From contig NZ_JBFDUZ010000002.1 in assembly GCF_040719145.1 (NCBI RefSeq), forward strand, positions 1-64,000: a DNA stretch of 64,000 nucleotides. Reading direction: 5' to 3'. Made by a program: the position numbers and the translations under genes. Under the pieces are notes generated by a model. It did not search any database, was not told where the DNA came from, and saw nothing but the letters and a program-made list of their open reading frames with translations. The DNA comes from Paenibacillus sp. JQZ6Y-1. Lineage in GTDB: Bacteria > Bacillota > Bacilli > Paenibacillales > Paenibacillaceae. This document shows, one piece after another, positions 1 to 8,101 of this stretch. How positions within the stretch are numbered: the first letter of the stretch is position 1; each line of letters opens with the position of its first letter.

Positions 1-117
1 CAAGATGAGATTTCCCAGTATGTAAGACCCCTTGAAGACGACGAGGTTGATAGGTTGGGGGTGGAAGTGCAGCAATGCATGGAGCTGACCAATACTAATC
101 GGTCGAGGGCTTATCCA
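1..117 (+). rRNA. 23S ribosomal RNA, 3' end (partial)
   Basis: The window opens inside a large-subunit rRNA. The stretch around 90-117 (ACTAATCGGTCGAGGGC followed by TTATCCA) is the conserved extreme 3' end of Firmicute 23S rRNA. The 5' part lies outside the window. The exact mature end is estimated. No 5S gene follows; a serine tRNA starts about 67 bases later. Confidence 0.92.
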
Positions 118-184
118 AGATTCTAAATGCGCGATGATTCGTTTCGGATTCAGTTTTCAGGGAACAACTTTGGAAAATTTTCTT

Positions 185-276
185 GGAGAGATACCCAAGT
201 GGCTATAAGGGGACCCTCTGCTAAGGGGTTAGACTGCGTAAGCGGTGCGAGGGTTCGAATCCCTCTCTCTCCGCCA
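185..276 (+). tRNA. tRNA-Ser (GCT)
   Basis: The acceptor stem GGAGAGA pairs with TCTCTCC, followed by discriminator G and an encoded CCA. The anticodon loop reads CTGCTAA, giving anticodon GCT for AGC/AGU serine codons. The long variable arm is typical of class II tRNA. It is the first tRNA after the 23S gene. Confidence 0.95.
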
Positions 277-332
277 CTAGAATTTTGAATCTTATTCAAG
301 ATTTTAGGGCAAACATTGTTCTTTAATATCGT

Positions 333-409
333 GGCGGTGTAGCTCAGCTGGCTAGAGCGTACGGTTCATACCCGTGAGGTCGGGGGTTCGATCCCCTCCG
401 CCGCTACCA
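333..409 (+). tRNA. tRNA-Met (CAT), elongator
   Basis: Canonical cloverleaf with TAGCTCAG D-arm start, anticodon CAT, T-loop TTCGATC and encoded CCA. The 5' end (GGCGGTG) resembles the Bacillus elongator methionine tRNA rather than initiator tRNA, which starts CGCGGGG. Confidence 0.93.
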
Positions 410-418
410 TACATACCT

Positions 419-494
419 GGAGACTTAGCTCAGCTGGGAGAGCATCTGCCTTACAAGCAGAGGGTCGGGGGTTCGATCCCCTCAGTCTCCACCA
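419..494 (+). tRNA. tRNA-Val (TAC)
   Basis: Acceptor GGAGACT pairs with AGTCTCC, discriminator A, encoded CCA. The anticodon stem-loop CTGCC-TTACAAG-CAG gives anticodon TAC. Confidence 0.95.
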
Positions 495-500
495 TAATGT

Positions 501-576
<76 letters not shown>

Positions 577-587
577 TTTTTTTCTCT

Positions 588-663
588 GGAACCGTGGTGT
601 AGGGGTTAACATGCCTGCCTGTCACGCAGGAGATCGCGGGTTCAAATCCCGTCGGTTCCGCCA
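588..663 (+). tRNA. tRNA-Asp (GTC)
   Basis: Acceptor GGAACCG pairs with CGGTTCC, discriminator G, encoded CCA. The anticodon loop CTGTCAC gives GTC. Confidence 0.95.
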
Positions 664-715
664 TTTTCTTTTTATGAAAATTGGCTATACAGTATATTAA
701 CTTAATATACAGTAT

Positions 716-788
<73 letters not shown>

Positions 789-799
789 TCTTTTAATGT

Positions 800-884
800 G
801 GAGGCTTAGCGAAGTGGCCAAACGCAGCAGACTGTAAATCTGTTCTCTCCGAGTTCGGTGGTTCGAATCCATCAGCCTCCACCA
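800..884 (+). tRNA. tRNA-Tyr (GTA)
   Basis: Class II tRNA with a long variable arm. Acceptor GGAGGCT pairs with AGCCTCC, discriminator A, encoded CCA. The loop CTGTAAA gives anticodon GTA. Confidence 0.95.
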
Positions 885-896
885 GTTTTTTTATAA

Positions 897-969
897 GAGC
901 CATTAGCTCAGTTGGTAGAGCACCTGACTTTTAATCAGGGTGTCGAAGGTTCGAGTCCTTCATGGCTCA
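897..969 (+). tRNA. tRNA-Lys (TTT)
   Basis: Acceptor GAGCCAT pairs with ATGGCTC, discriminator A. The loop CTTTTAA gives anticodon TTT. CCA is not encoded. It is the last tRNA before the cluster terminator. Confidence 0.94.
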
Positions 970-980
970 TCTAAAAGAAA

Positions 981-1011
981 GCATCTTACCTTATAGGTAG
1001 GATGCTTTTTT
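981..1011 (+). terminator. Terminator of the rRNA-tRNA operon
   Basis: A 10-bp stem (GCATCTTACC / GGTAGGATGC, one mismatch) with loop TTATA... is followed by a T run. It lies 12 bases after tRNA-Lys and ends the rRNA-tRNA transcript. Confidence 0.9.
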
Positions 1012-1458
1012 GTTATTCTATTTGTTATTCTATCGTGAATTGTATTCTATCTTAGTGTTCTATTTTTTTGTTGTATGTAGGAAGTAGTATTGAAATAAAC
1101 ATGATAACTGGATTGTAAATAGTATGCTGAAGCATATTTTGAAATATGAGGAATACAAGAAGAATGTTAAGAAGAGAGTATAGAGGAATATGGATTCTTA
1201 AAATAGAATTTTGGCATCTGTATTTTTACCTATTATAATGTAGGAAGTTGATCGTATGATTAGGTATTTCTGTAATGAAGTATGGTTATAGATGAAAATG
1301 ATATGAAGTTCAGGTATGAATTATGAAGTTTAATTATCCATCGTTAGAGTTAGTGTACAGATATATGAAACCAGAATACTGTTGATCGAAGAAGGCTGAT
1401 GAGATAAGGAATGAGGAAAGCTGGAAGTGGAATTTGCGAATGGAAGGGAATTTACTTT
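1012..1458. other. AT-rich intergenic region, no gene seen
   Basis: About 450 bases without a supported gene. The sequence is clearly AT-richer than the flanks and contains short repeats of TTGTTATTCTAT just after the terminator. It presumably holds the promoter of the next gene, but no clear -35/-10 pair was fixed. Confidence 0.6.
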
Positions 1459-2664
1459 ATGGATGTAAATGAACTACGGCAGCGGATTGAACAGATTACT
1501 GGGTTGAATATGATAGAGCATCGTTTGAGTGAAAAAACGTGGGAGGAAAAGGAGCAGCTATCTACAAAAATGAACACAGCAGGAGAACCGGATGAGTCAT
1601 TATGGATGATTCCAGTAATGCGTCAGGCTGGGGAAGTGATTGTATGGACGCCCGAACCTTTGAGAGGTCGGCAACATACGGATACGGTTGTTGTAGAAGA
1701 TATGGGGTTGTCTGAGGGAGTTGTAGCGAAGGACACAAGTTCCTATAATTATGATTTCAATGAAATGCAGCGTATTTATCAGCTGTTGGAGCTGTTGTTG
1801 CCTTCGGTAATGGGGTTACAGCCTATGTCTTTAACATCTGTTGTACAGGGGAAGGATCAGCAAGCGCGTGAGTTGGGACAATGGCTGGTTAGACAGGTTA
1901 GCTTACGCAATCCATCTGCCGAGATTCCGACCGAGTATGGGATCAGAGAGCGACTGGATTCAGTGATGGTACCTTTTTTGCTGCTGGCGGATAGCTTGCA
2001 GGTAGGGACATTGAATCCGAAACAGTTGGAAAAACTACTATCCAGTTATTTTGATCGGGATGTGTTGTTGATTCCATTGCAGGATAACGAATGGCTGGTA
2101 CTCGCCAAGCATGAGCTGATTGAGGATGAGGAAGATGGACGTGACGCTGGGCATGAGAGTGAGGATACAGAGGAAGATCTGTTGACTGCATTTGCGCTTG
2201 GGCTGCATGAACTGGTGGCGAGCGAGTGGGTAGGGAGCTTTCATATTAGTGTAACCCTGCCATTGAATCCGCTGGATGGGTTGGCACAAACGGTATCGCA
2301 ATTACGGGAAACGATTCATCTGGGACGACTGTTTCAGGTGACGGAGCATATTCATCTGCCATGGGAGCTGCGGTTGGAGAGTTTGCTATATCGCATTCCA
2401 GAAGAAGAACGGCAACGGTTTGTGGAATCAGCAGATCATCATTCGCATTTATTTGGAGATGAGGAGACGGTAACAACGCTGGAGACCTTTTTCAAAATGG
2501 ATTGTAATGTAAGTGAGACTGCCAAGCAGTTATATATCCACCGAAACACATTGCTGTATCGATTGGACAAGATTAAACAGGATACGCAGCTGGATGTACG
2601 ACGGTTTGAAGATGCAGTATTGATGCGTTTAACTCTGCTATTGTATAAAGTGACAAAAAGCTGA
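1459..2664 (+). CDS. CdaR/PucR-family transcriptional regulator
   Basis: A 401-residue protein whose C-terminal ~60 residues form the PucR-type helix-turn-helix: a FKMDCNVSETAKQLYIHRNT core followed by LLYRLDKI. That signature is shared by sugar-diacid regulator CdaR and PucR. The rest (roughly residues 1-330) has no motif I can name, apart from an acidic patch near the middle. An in-frame ATG exists 48 bases upstream, but ATG 1459 has the better ribosome site (GAAGGGAA about 9 bases before). It stands alone upstream of the ABC ATPase gene msmX. The effector is not visible. It could regulate carbohydrate uptake, but that is only inferred from the neighbour. Confidence 0.8.
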   Translation: MDVNELRQRIEQITGLNMIEHRLSEKTWEEKEQLSTKMNTAGEPDESLWMIPVMRQAGEVIVWTPEPLRGRQHTDTVVVEDMGLSEGVVAKDTSSYNYDFNEMQRIYQLLELLLPSVMGLQPMSLTSVVQGKDQQARELGQWLVRQVSLRNPSAEIPTEYGIRERLDSVMVPFLLLADSLQVGTLNPKQLEKLLSSYFDRDVLLIPLQDNEWLVLAKHELIEDEEDGRDAGHESEDTEEDLLTAFALGLHELVASEWVGSFHISVTLPLNPLDGLAQTVSQLRETIHLGRLFQVTEHIHLPWELRLESLLYRIPEEERQRFVESADHHSHLFGDEETVTTLETFFKMDCNVSETAKQLYIHRNTLLYRLDKIKQDTQLDVRRFEDAVLMRLTLLLYKVTKS

Positions 2665-3139
2665 TTTTTTTTTTGTGTATTTTGTCGATAGAGCTGGCGA
2701 GCAGATTAGGGTAAGATAGAAGCAGATAAAGTAACCGGTTTCAAATGATCAACTACAGGTCATGAAATGGAGCTGTTCTGCGGATTCTTTGGCAGATGGT
2801 ATAACGCTGAATGGTGATTATATGATCTGTACGTATAAGATCGTGGAAGGCACATGACTCGATTACATGTAATCGATGAACCGGATTATCTTTACTGCTT
2901 TGGTCCCTGATTTGCGAGATGCGTCATTTATTGTCAGCCTCATTGTACATAATGACAGTAAAGCGGAATTCGAAACAGGATGATGACCATGCTTTGGCTG
3001 CGTGAGAGTATATGGAATCGGATCTAGCCGGTGAAGATGCTCCTCATTTACTAATAAGGTGAATAGCAGCTTCAACCAGCATGATTGTGACAAGCAAGAC
3101 TGTAAAAAGACCACATTATACTTTGGGAGGTTTTTTATT
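2665..3139. other. Intergenic region before msmX
   Basis: About 475 bases without a convincing gene. An open frame continues upstream of the msmX ATG to 3059, but it has no ribosome site and no family-like sequence. A T9 run follows the regulator stop codon without a strong stem. Promoter elements for msmX are expected here but not certain. Confidence 0.5.
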
Positions 3140-4276
3140 ATGGCAGGTGTACGCTTAGAGCATATTTTCAAAAAGTATCCGGGTTCCGATAAAGCAACAG
3201 TAGTTGATGTCAATCTCGACATTAAAGATAAAGAGTTTCTGGTATTGGTTGGTCCTTCCGGTTGTGGTAAATCCACAACACTGCGTATGATCGCAGGTCT
3301 GGAAGAAATCTCCGAAGGTAAACTGTACATTGGCGATCGCGTTGTTAACGACGTAGCACCAAAAGACCGCGATATCGCGATGGTATTCCAATCTTACGCG
3401 TTGTACCCGCATATGGATGTATACTCCAATATGGCGTTTGGTCTGAAACTTCGTAAGGTGAAAAAAGAAGAAATCGAAAAACGCGTGCGTGAAGCTGCGA
3501 AAATTCTGGATATTGAGCATTTGCTGGATCGTAAGCCAAAAGCGCTGTCCGGTGGTCAACGTCAGCGTGTCGCGCTCGGTCGTGCGATCGTTCGTGATCC
3601 ACAAGTCTTCCTGATGGATGAGCCGCTGTCCAACTTGGATGCAAAACTGCGTGGTCAGATGCGTGCGGAAATCACAAAACTGGCAAAACGTCTGCAAACG
3701 ACTGTTATCTACGTAACGCATGATCAGATCGAAGCAATGACAATGGGCGATCGTATCGTTGTTATGAAAGATGGTATCATTCAACAAGCTGCTTCTCCAG
3801 AAGAGCTGTACAACCATCCTCGTAACATGTTCGTAGCAGGTTTCATTGGTTCCCCAACTATGAACTTTATCCGTGGTACGCTGTCTGAGAAAAACGGTGG
3901 TACTGTATTCTCCGCAGCGGGTCTGGAACTGAACCTTCCGGGCGGTAAAGCACAAGTGCTGAAAGATCAAGGCTACAATGGTAAAGAAGTGATTCTGGGT
4001 GTTCGTCCAGAAGATATTCACGAGGAGCCTGTATTCCTGGAAGCTTCGCCGAACAGCGTATTTACTGCAAAAGTGGATGTTTCCGAGAACCTGGGTCACG
4101 AAACATTGCTGTACCTGAGCGGTATTAGCTCTGACACTGTTATTGCTCGTGTAGATGGTCGTTCCACTACACGTGATAACGCTACGGTAACAATGGCTAT
4201 CGATATGAACAAAGTACACATCTTCGATCCAGCTTCTGAAGATAACCTGTTCTATAGCGAGCCTGCAACTGTATAA
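3140..4276 (+). CDS. msmX: Carbohydrate ABC transporter ATPase (MsmX/UgpC type)
   Basis: A 378-residue ABC ATPase that energises binding-protein-dependent sugar importers from the cytoplasmic side. Visible motifs: Walker A GPSGCGKST, Q-loop VFQSYALYPH, signature LSGGQRQRVALGRA, Walker B VFLMDEPLSNLD and switch histidine YVTHD. The ~130-residue C-terminal extension is the OB-fold regulatory domain of the MalK/MsmX/UgpC group. ATG 3140 follows a GGGAGG site at 9 bases. No permease or binding-protein genes are adjacent. In Bacillus, MsmX is a shared ATPase serving several sugar importers, and the solitary context here fits that role. The leading TTTTGGGAGG and regular codon use suggest good expression. 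Confidence 0.93.
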   Translation: MAGVRLEHIFKKYPGSDKATVVDVNLDIKDKEFLVLVGPSGCGKSTTLRMIAGLEEISEGKLYIGDRVVNDVAPKDRDIAMVFQSYALYPHMDVYSNMAFGLKLRKVKKEEIEKRVREAAKILDIEHLLDRKPKALSGGQRQRVALGRAIVRDPQVFLMDEPLSNLDAKLRGQMRAEITKLAKRLQTTVIYVTHDQIEAMTMGDRIVVMKDGIIQQAASPEELYNHPRNMFVAGFIGSPTMNFIRGTLSEKNGGTVFSAAGLELNLPGGKAQVLKDQGYNGKEVILGVRPEDIHEEPVFLEASPNSVFTAKVDVSENLGHETLLYLSGISSDTVIARVDGRSTTRDNATVTMAIDMNKVHIFDPASEDNLFYSEPATV

Positions 4277-4320
4277 TACGTGCGATTCGCTAAATGGGCG
4301 AATCCTCCCTATAGCAAGTA

Positions 4321-4360
4321 AAAAAGACTGCCGAACCGATCAGGTTCTGGCAGTCTTTTT
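4321..4360 (+). terminator. Terminator after msmX
   Basis: Stem AAGACTGCC..ACC / GGT..GGCAGTCTT with loop GATCA and a T run, 45 bases after the msmX stop. Confidence 0.9.
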
Positions 4361-4361
4361 G

Positions 4362-4487
4362 GTAATCGGTAGAAGGTAATCGGTAGAAGGTAATCGGTAG
4401 AAGGTAATCGGTAGAAGGTAATCGGTAGAAGGTAATCGGTAGAAGGTAATCGGTAGAAGGTAATCGGTAGAAGGTAATCGGTAGAAG
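4362..4487. repeat. Nine perfect tandem copies of a 14-bp unit
   Basis: The unit GTAATCGGTAGAAG is repeated exactly nine times (126 bases) with no variation, immediately after the msmX terminator T run. Copies begin at 4362 and every 14 bases to 4474. The unit is not a multiple of three, so it is not a coding repeat; the apparent minus-strand reading frame through it is an artefact. It behaves like a minisatellite and could vary in copy number. Confidence 0.97.
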
Positions 4488-4525
4488 AGTGCGGTTGCTT
4501 ACTGCATTAGTGACATATGCGAATT

Positions 4526-4531
4526 TATAAT
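4526..4531 (+). promoter_or_regulatory. Possible -10 box for hprK
   Basis: A TATAAT hexamer sits about 180 bases upstream of the hprK start, just after the tandem repeat. The expected -35 position (TGCATT) is poor, so this is a weak call. Confidence 0.3.
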
Positions 4532-4712
4532 AAATATAGGCCATAATGTTGCCATGACGAATAAAAACGTCCCCTTCAGCGTCTGAAATCCGGCGCTCTG
4601 ATTGATTTCGTTTCCATTTTCCATTACCATGGGTACATTGGCATCAATATGTACAACATCACAAATACACTCCTACAAGACAAGTGATCTACTCAGGGAA
4701 AGGAAGAACAGA

Positions 4713-5651
4713 ATGGCCAAACATGTAAAGGTTTCGGAATTAGTGCAAATGTTCCAGCTTGAGGTTGTATCCGGGGGACTTGGCTTAAAACGAAACATTA
4801 CCGTAGATGATCTGAACCGTCCCGGTCTGGAGATGGCGGGTTATTTTGAGTATTATCCAACAGAGCGTGTACAAATCCTTGGACGCACCGAGCTGGCTTT
4901 CTTTAAAATGCTAACGCATGAGGAAAAGGCAGAGCGTATGAGCAAGCTATGTCATGAAGAAACGCCTTGTATTGTAGTAACACGTGGACTTGAGATTCCA
5001 GAGGAATTGGTGGAAGCGAGTGAGAACCACGGATTGCCTGTATTGCGCAGCAATCTGTCTACTACCATTCTGTCTAGCCGCATTACCAACTTTTTGGAGA
5101 AAAAGCTAGCACCGACAGCAACGATTCACGGTGTACTGGTCGACATTTATGGTGTAGGTATGTTGATCACAGGCAGCAGCGGTATCGGTAAAAGTGAAAC
5201 CGCGTTGGAGCTGGTCAAACGTGGACATCGTCTGATCGCGGATGACGCAGTAGAGATTCGCCAAACGTCGGATAATCAGCTGCACGGTACGGCTCCTGAA
5301 TTGATCCGTCACCTGCTGGAAATTCGCGGCGTAGGTATCATCAACGTAATGACACTGTTTGGTGCAGGGGCGATTCGCAACAACAAACGAATTACGCTGG
5401 TTGTTCGTCTGGAAGCATGGCAGCAGGACAAACAGTATGACCGCATCGGTTTGGATGAAGAGACAACCAAAATCATCGACACGGATGTACCTCTGGTGAC
5501 GATCCCTGTACGACCGGGACGAAATCTGGCGGTTATTATTGAAGTGGCGGCGATGAATTTCCGTCTGAAGCGGATGGGTTACAATGCAGCTCTCCAATTC
5601 ACGCACAAGCTGACCGAGACGATTGCTGAAGATCTCGACGAACTGGATTAA
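4713..5651 (+). CDS. hprK: HPr kinase/phosphorylase
   Basis: A 312-residue bifunctional enzyme that phosphorylates HPr (and Crh) on Ser46 with ATP or PPi, and dephosphorylates it by phosphorolysis. This is the main sensor of carbon catabolite repression in Firmicutes. The Walker A GSSGIGKS is at about 154-161, after the conserved histidine of ATIHG. The family signature [20 protein letters not shown] follows at about 208-227. ATG 4713 was chosen because AGGAAGAACAG precedes it and family members start MxKxVxVxxLVxxF; the longer frame has a non-homologous prefix. It heads hprK-lgt-ppaX-yvoF, the same order as in Bacillus subtilis. PpaX in this operon removes the PPi that HprK uses and makes. 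Confidence 0.97.
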   Translation: MAKHVKVSELVQMFQLEVVSGGLGLKRNITVDDLNRPGLEMAGYFEYYPTERVQILGRTELAFFKMLTHEEKAERMSKLCHEETPCIVVTRGLEIPEELVEASENHGLPVLRSNLSTTILSSRITNFLEKKLAPTATIHGVLVDIYGVGMLITGSSGIGKSETALELVKRGHRLIADDAVEIRQTSDNQLHGTAPELIRHLLEIRGVGIINVMTLFGAGAIRNNKRITLVVRLEAWQQDKQYDRIGLDEETTKIIDTDVPLVTIPVRPGRNLAVIIEVAAMNFRLKRMGYNAALQFTHKLTETIAEDLDELD

Positions 5652-5665
5652 GGAGAGGTTACGTT

Positions 5666-6709
5666 ATGGGGACATTGTTGATTAATCCGATTGCTTTTTC
5701 TATCGGGGCGCTGGAAGTGCACTGGTATGGTCTGATTTTGGGCTTTGGTGCGCTGATGGGCCTGCTGTTTGTGATTCGTGAAGGCAAACGGTTCGGTATT
5801 CCGCAGGAGTTTTTCATGGACTTGCTGCTGTTCGGGGTGCCGTCGGCAATTATCGCAGCACGCATCTATTATGTTGCGTTCCGCTGGCCAGACTACAAAA
5901 ACAATTTTGTGGACGTTTTTAAAATCTGGAACGGCGGGATCGCTATCTATGGTGCGCTGATTGGTGCGATTATCTGTGCAGTGATCTATACGCGCTACAA
6001 AGGCTACAATTTCTGGAGGATTGCGGATATGTGTGCGCCTTCGCTGTTGATTGGACAGCTGATTGGTCGCTGGGGGAACTTTGTTAATCAGGAGGCATAC
6101 GGCGGTCCAGTGGACGAGTCGTTCCTGCGTGGCAATCTGCATTTGCCGAATTTTATTGTAGATCAGATGAATGTAAACGGCATTTATCATCATCCGACCT
6201 TCTTGTATGAGTCGGTCTGGAATCTTGTTGGTGTATTGCTGCTATGCTTCTTGCGCCGTCGTCCGTTTGTGCGTGCGGGTGAGATTTTTATGTCTTATTT
6301 TATCTGGTACGGGATTGGTCGCTTCTTTATCGAGGCATTGCGTACAGACAGTCTAACCTTTGACGGTCCGGCATGGCTGGTATCGTTTGTGAATGGACTC
6401 TGGTCACCAATGACGCTGTTTGGATTCCAACAAGGTGCGATTGAGCCTGGGTATGGTAATATCCGTATTTCTCAATTGCTGTCGCTGGTGCTGATTATAG
6501 TAGCGATTCTGCTCATCCTGATTCGTCGTCGTACAGGTGCATCGAACGTACGTTACAGTGATCCGATTGTCTCAAGCAAGCATGGTCATGAGTTTGCATC
6601 CAATACAGATGCAGCCAGTGTAGAGACAGCAGCTACACCAGCTGCAAGTGAACGACAACAGCCGCTGCCTGCGGATGAGGAAAGGGCTCATTCCGAGCGG
6701 AAGGAGTAA
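5666..6709 (+). CDS. lgt: Prolipoprotein diacylglyceryl transferase
   Basis: A 347-residue multi-pass membrane enzyme that transfers diacylglycerol from phosphatidylglycerol to the lipobox cysteine of prolipoproteins. The Lgt signature GRWGNFVNQEAYGG lies at 134-147. HWYGLIL near residue 19 and about seven hydrophobic segments are visible. The last ~60 residues form a hydrophilic tail rich in Ala, Glu and Ser that goes beyond the conserved core. The gene follows hprK by 14 bases with an AAGGAGAGG site. The residue aligned with the often-cited histidine in HGGLIG is tyrosine here (IYGALIG); I believe this also occurs in other Firmicutes but did not check. Confidence 0.96.
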   Translation: MGTLLINPIAFSIGALEVHWYGLILGFGALMGLLFVIREGKRFGIPQEFFMDLLLFGVPSAIIAARIYYVAFRWPDYKNNFVDVFKIWNGGIAIYGALIGAIICAVIYTRYKGYNFWRIADMCAPSLLIGQLIGRWGNFVNQEAYGGPVDESFLRGNLHLPNFIVDQMNVNGIYHHPTFLYESVWNLVGVLLLCFLRRRPFVRAGEIFMSYFIWYGIGRFFIEALRTDSLTFDGPAWLVSFVNGLWSPMTLFGFQQGAIEPGYGNIRISQLLSLVLIIVAILLILIRRRTGASNVRYSDPIVSSKHGHEFASNTDAASVETAATPAASERQQPLPADEERAHSERKE

Positions 6710-6715
6710 TGAAGC

Positions 6716-7369
6716 ATGATTGATACGGTACTATTTGATCTGGATGGAACGATTGTCGATACGAATGAGCTGATTATTTCTTCTTTTATGAATGTTATGA
6801 ATCAGCCGGATGTATCGCCGCTCACGCGTGAGCAGATCATTCCGCATATGGGGTTGACGCTAGAGCAACAGCTGCGCACCTTTTCCGGTCAGGACGATGT
6901 GACTTCGCTCGTGACAGCTTATCGGGAGTACAGTGCGATTCACCATGATGCCATGGTGGCGCCATTTCCCGAGGTGAATATTGTGCTGGCACGTTTGCAA
7001 GCTGAAGGGTTGAAGCTCGGTGTAGTGACAACCAAGATTCGTGCGACTACAGAAAAGGTATTGAAGCTGTTCGAGCTGGATCAATATATGCAGGTCATTA
7101 TTACACTGGACGATGTGGAGCATCCGAAGCCACATGCACAGCCGATTGAACGGGCGCTAGAAGCGCTCGGTTCATCGCCGGAAACGACACTGATGGTGGG
7201 CGATAGCCCTGCCGATCTGAAGTCAGCGGCAGCAGCGGGCGTACGTTCCGCGGGTGTAGCATGGTCGCTAAAGGGCGAAGCAGAATTGTCCAAGTATAAA
7301 CCGACGTATATTTTACAGCAAATGAGTGATTTGTATGAGCTGGTGCTGGGCGATACGGTAGATCGATGA
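6716..7369 (+). CDS. ppaX: Pyrophosphatase PpaX (HAD family)
   Basis: A 217-residue HAD hydrolase. Motif I is DLDGTIVDTNELI at the N-terminus, motif II is VVTTK near 102, and motif IV is GDSPADLKSA near 162. B. subtilis PpaX has about the same length and the same place behind lgt in the hprK operon, where it hydrolyses the pyrophosphate released when HprK dephosphorylates P-Ser-HPr. The start lies 6 bases after the lgt stop. The stop overlaps the next start as ATGA. A phosphoglycolate phosphatase assignment would be the alternative by sequence alone; context favours PpaX. Confidence 0.9.
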   Translation: MIDTVLFDLDGTIVDTNELIISSFMNVMNQPDVSPLTREQIIPHMGLTLEQQLRTFSGQDDVTSLVTAYREYSAIHHDAMVAPFPEVNIVLARLQAEGLKLGVVTTKIRATTEKVLKLFELDQYMQVIITLDDVEHPKPHAQPIERALEALGSSPETTLMVGDSPADLKSAAAAGVRSAGVAWSLKGEAELSKYKPTYILQQMSDLYELVLGDTVDR

Positions 7370-7920
7370 GAAAGCTGGAGCATTATCCGGTGGATGGCAA
7401 GCGCAATGCGCTGCGTCAAATTTATCGTACGGTCAGCCCGTTTAAGGGTGTACGCAATTTTATCTTTATTCAGCTATCGCGATATTGTCCGGTGCTGGAA
7501 ATGAAAAACTGGATATATCGCCATCTGCTCCGTATGGAAGTCGGCAGGGATACCGCTTTTGGACTGATGGTGATGGTAGATGTGTTTTTTCCAGAGCGCA
7601 TCAAGATTGGACGCAATTCGGTAATTGGGTACAATACAACCATTCTGGCGCATGAGTATCTGATCAAGGAATATCGCCTTGGCGATGTAGTGATCGGAGA
7701 CGAAGTGATGATTGGTGCGAATTGTACCATTTTGCCGGGCGTAACGATTGGCGATGGCGCGATTGTAGCAGCAGGCTCAGTCGTACATAAGGATGTGGCG
7801 GCAGGCTCTTTTGTCGGGGGGAACCCTCTGCGAGTGCTGTCTGGGCATTCGCCAGTTGCCGAGGTGTCTGCTGATCCAAATTCATCTATACGATCAGATG
7901 GAGATACAAGCAGAACATAG
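7366..7920 (+). CDS. yvoF: Hexapeptide-repeat acyltransferase (YvoF-like)
   Basis: A 184-residue protein. Its middle and end carry imperfect hexapeptide repeats ([LIV]Gxxxx) such as IKIGRNSVIGYNT and VVIGDEVMIGANCTILPGV, the left-handed beta-helix of LacA/Maa-type acetyltransferases. The gene overlaps ppaX by four bases (ATGA), so the two are translationally coupled. YvoF holds the same position in B. subtilis. The acceptor substrate is not known. The last ~25 residues (ADPNSS..) are a poorly conserved tail. Confidence 0.85.
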   Translation: MRKLEHYPVDGKRNALRQIYRTVSPFKGVRNFIFIQLSRYCPVLEMKNWIYRHLLRMEVGRDTAFGLMVMVDVFFPERIKIGRNSVIGYNTTILAHEYLIKEYRLGDVVIGDEVMIGANCTILPGVTIGDGAIVAAGSVVHKDVAAGSFVGGNPLRVLSGHSPVAEVSADPNSSIRSDGDTSRT

Positions 7921-8101
7921 AGAGAATGACATAAGCAGCATGATGACAGCAGAGGATAAAGGTAATCCTGTGCTGTCTCTGCATGCTATATTGCATGGAT
8001 ATGGTACATTGTGCATCAACTCTCTACAGGAACGACAAGCCTGGGAACATAGAGGTATTGATCTGGTTGTACCATTCGATATGTAAGGGGATGCTTTAAC
8101 A
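7921..8101. other. Short gap between the acyltransferase genes
   Basis: A 49-codon open frame from ATG 7940 to 8086 exists here, but I see no good ribosome site and no family resemblance, so it is not called a gene. The upstream half overlaps yvoF in another frame. Confidence 0.4.

Noticed and set aside
3155..4219. Long minus-strand open frame opposite msmX
   Set aside because: It lies fully antisense to a clear ABC ATPase gene, has no ribosome site and its sequence is low-complexity; it reflects codon bias of the real gene.
4362..4487. CRISPR array
   Set aside because: The units are directly adjacent with no spacers and no cas genes are present; it is a simple tandem repeat.
4290..4544. 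Minus-strand 84-codon frame through the tandem repeat
   Set aside because: The apparent peptide repeat (FYRLPSTDYLLPIT) arises from a 14-bp noncoding repeat read in rotating frames.
7793..8086. 97-codon frame overlapping yvoF and the following gap
   Set aside because: Most of it overlaps yvoF in another frame; no ribosome site supports the remaining part.
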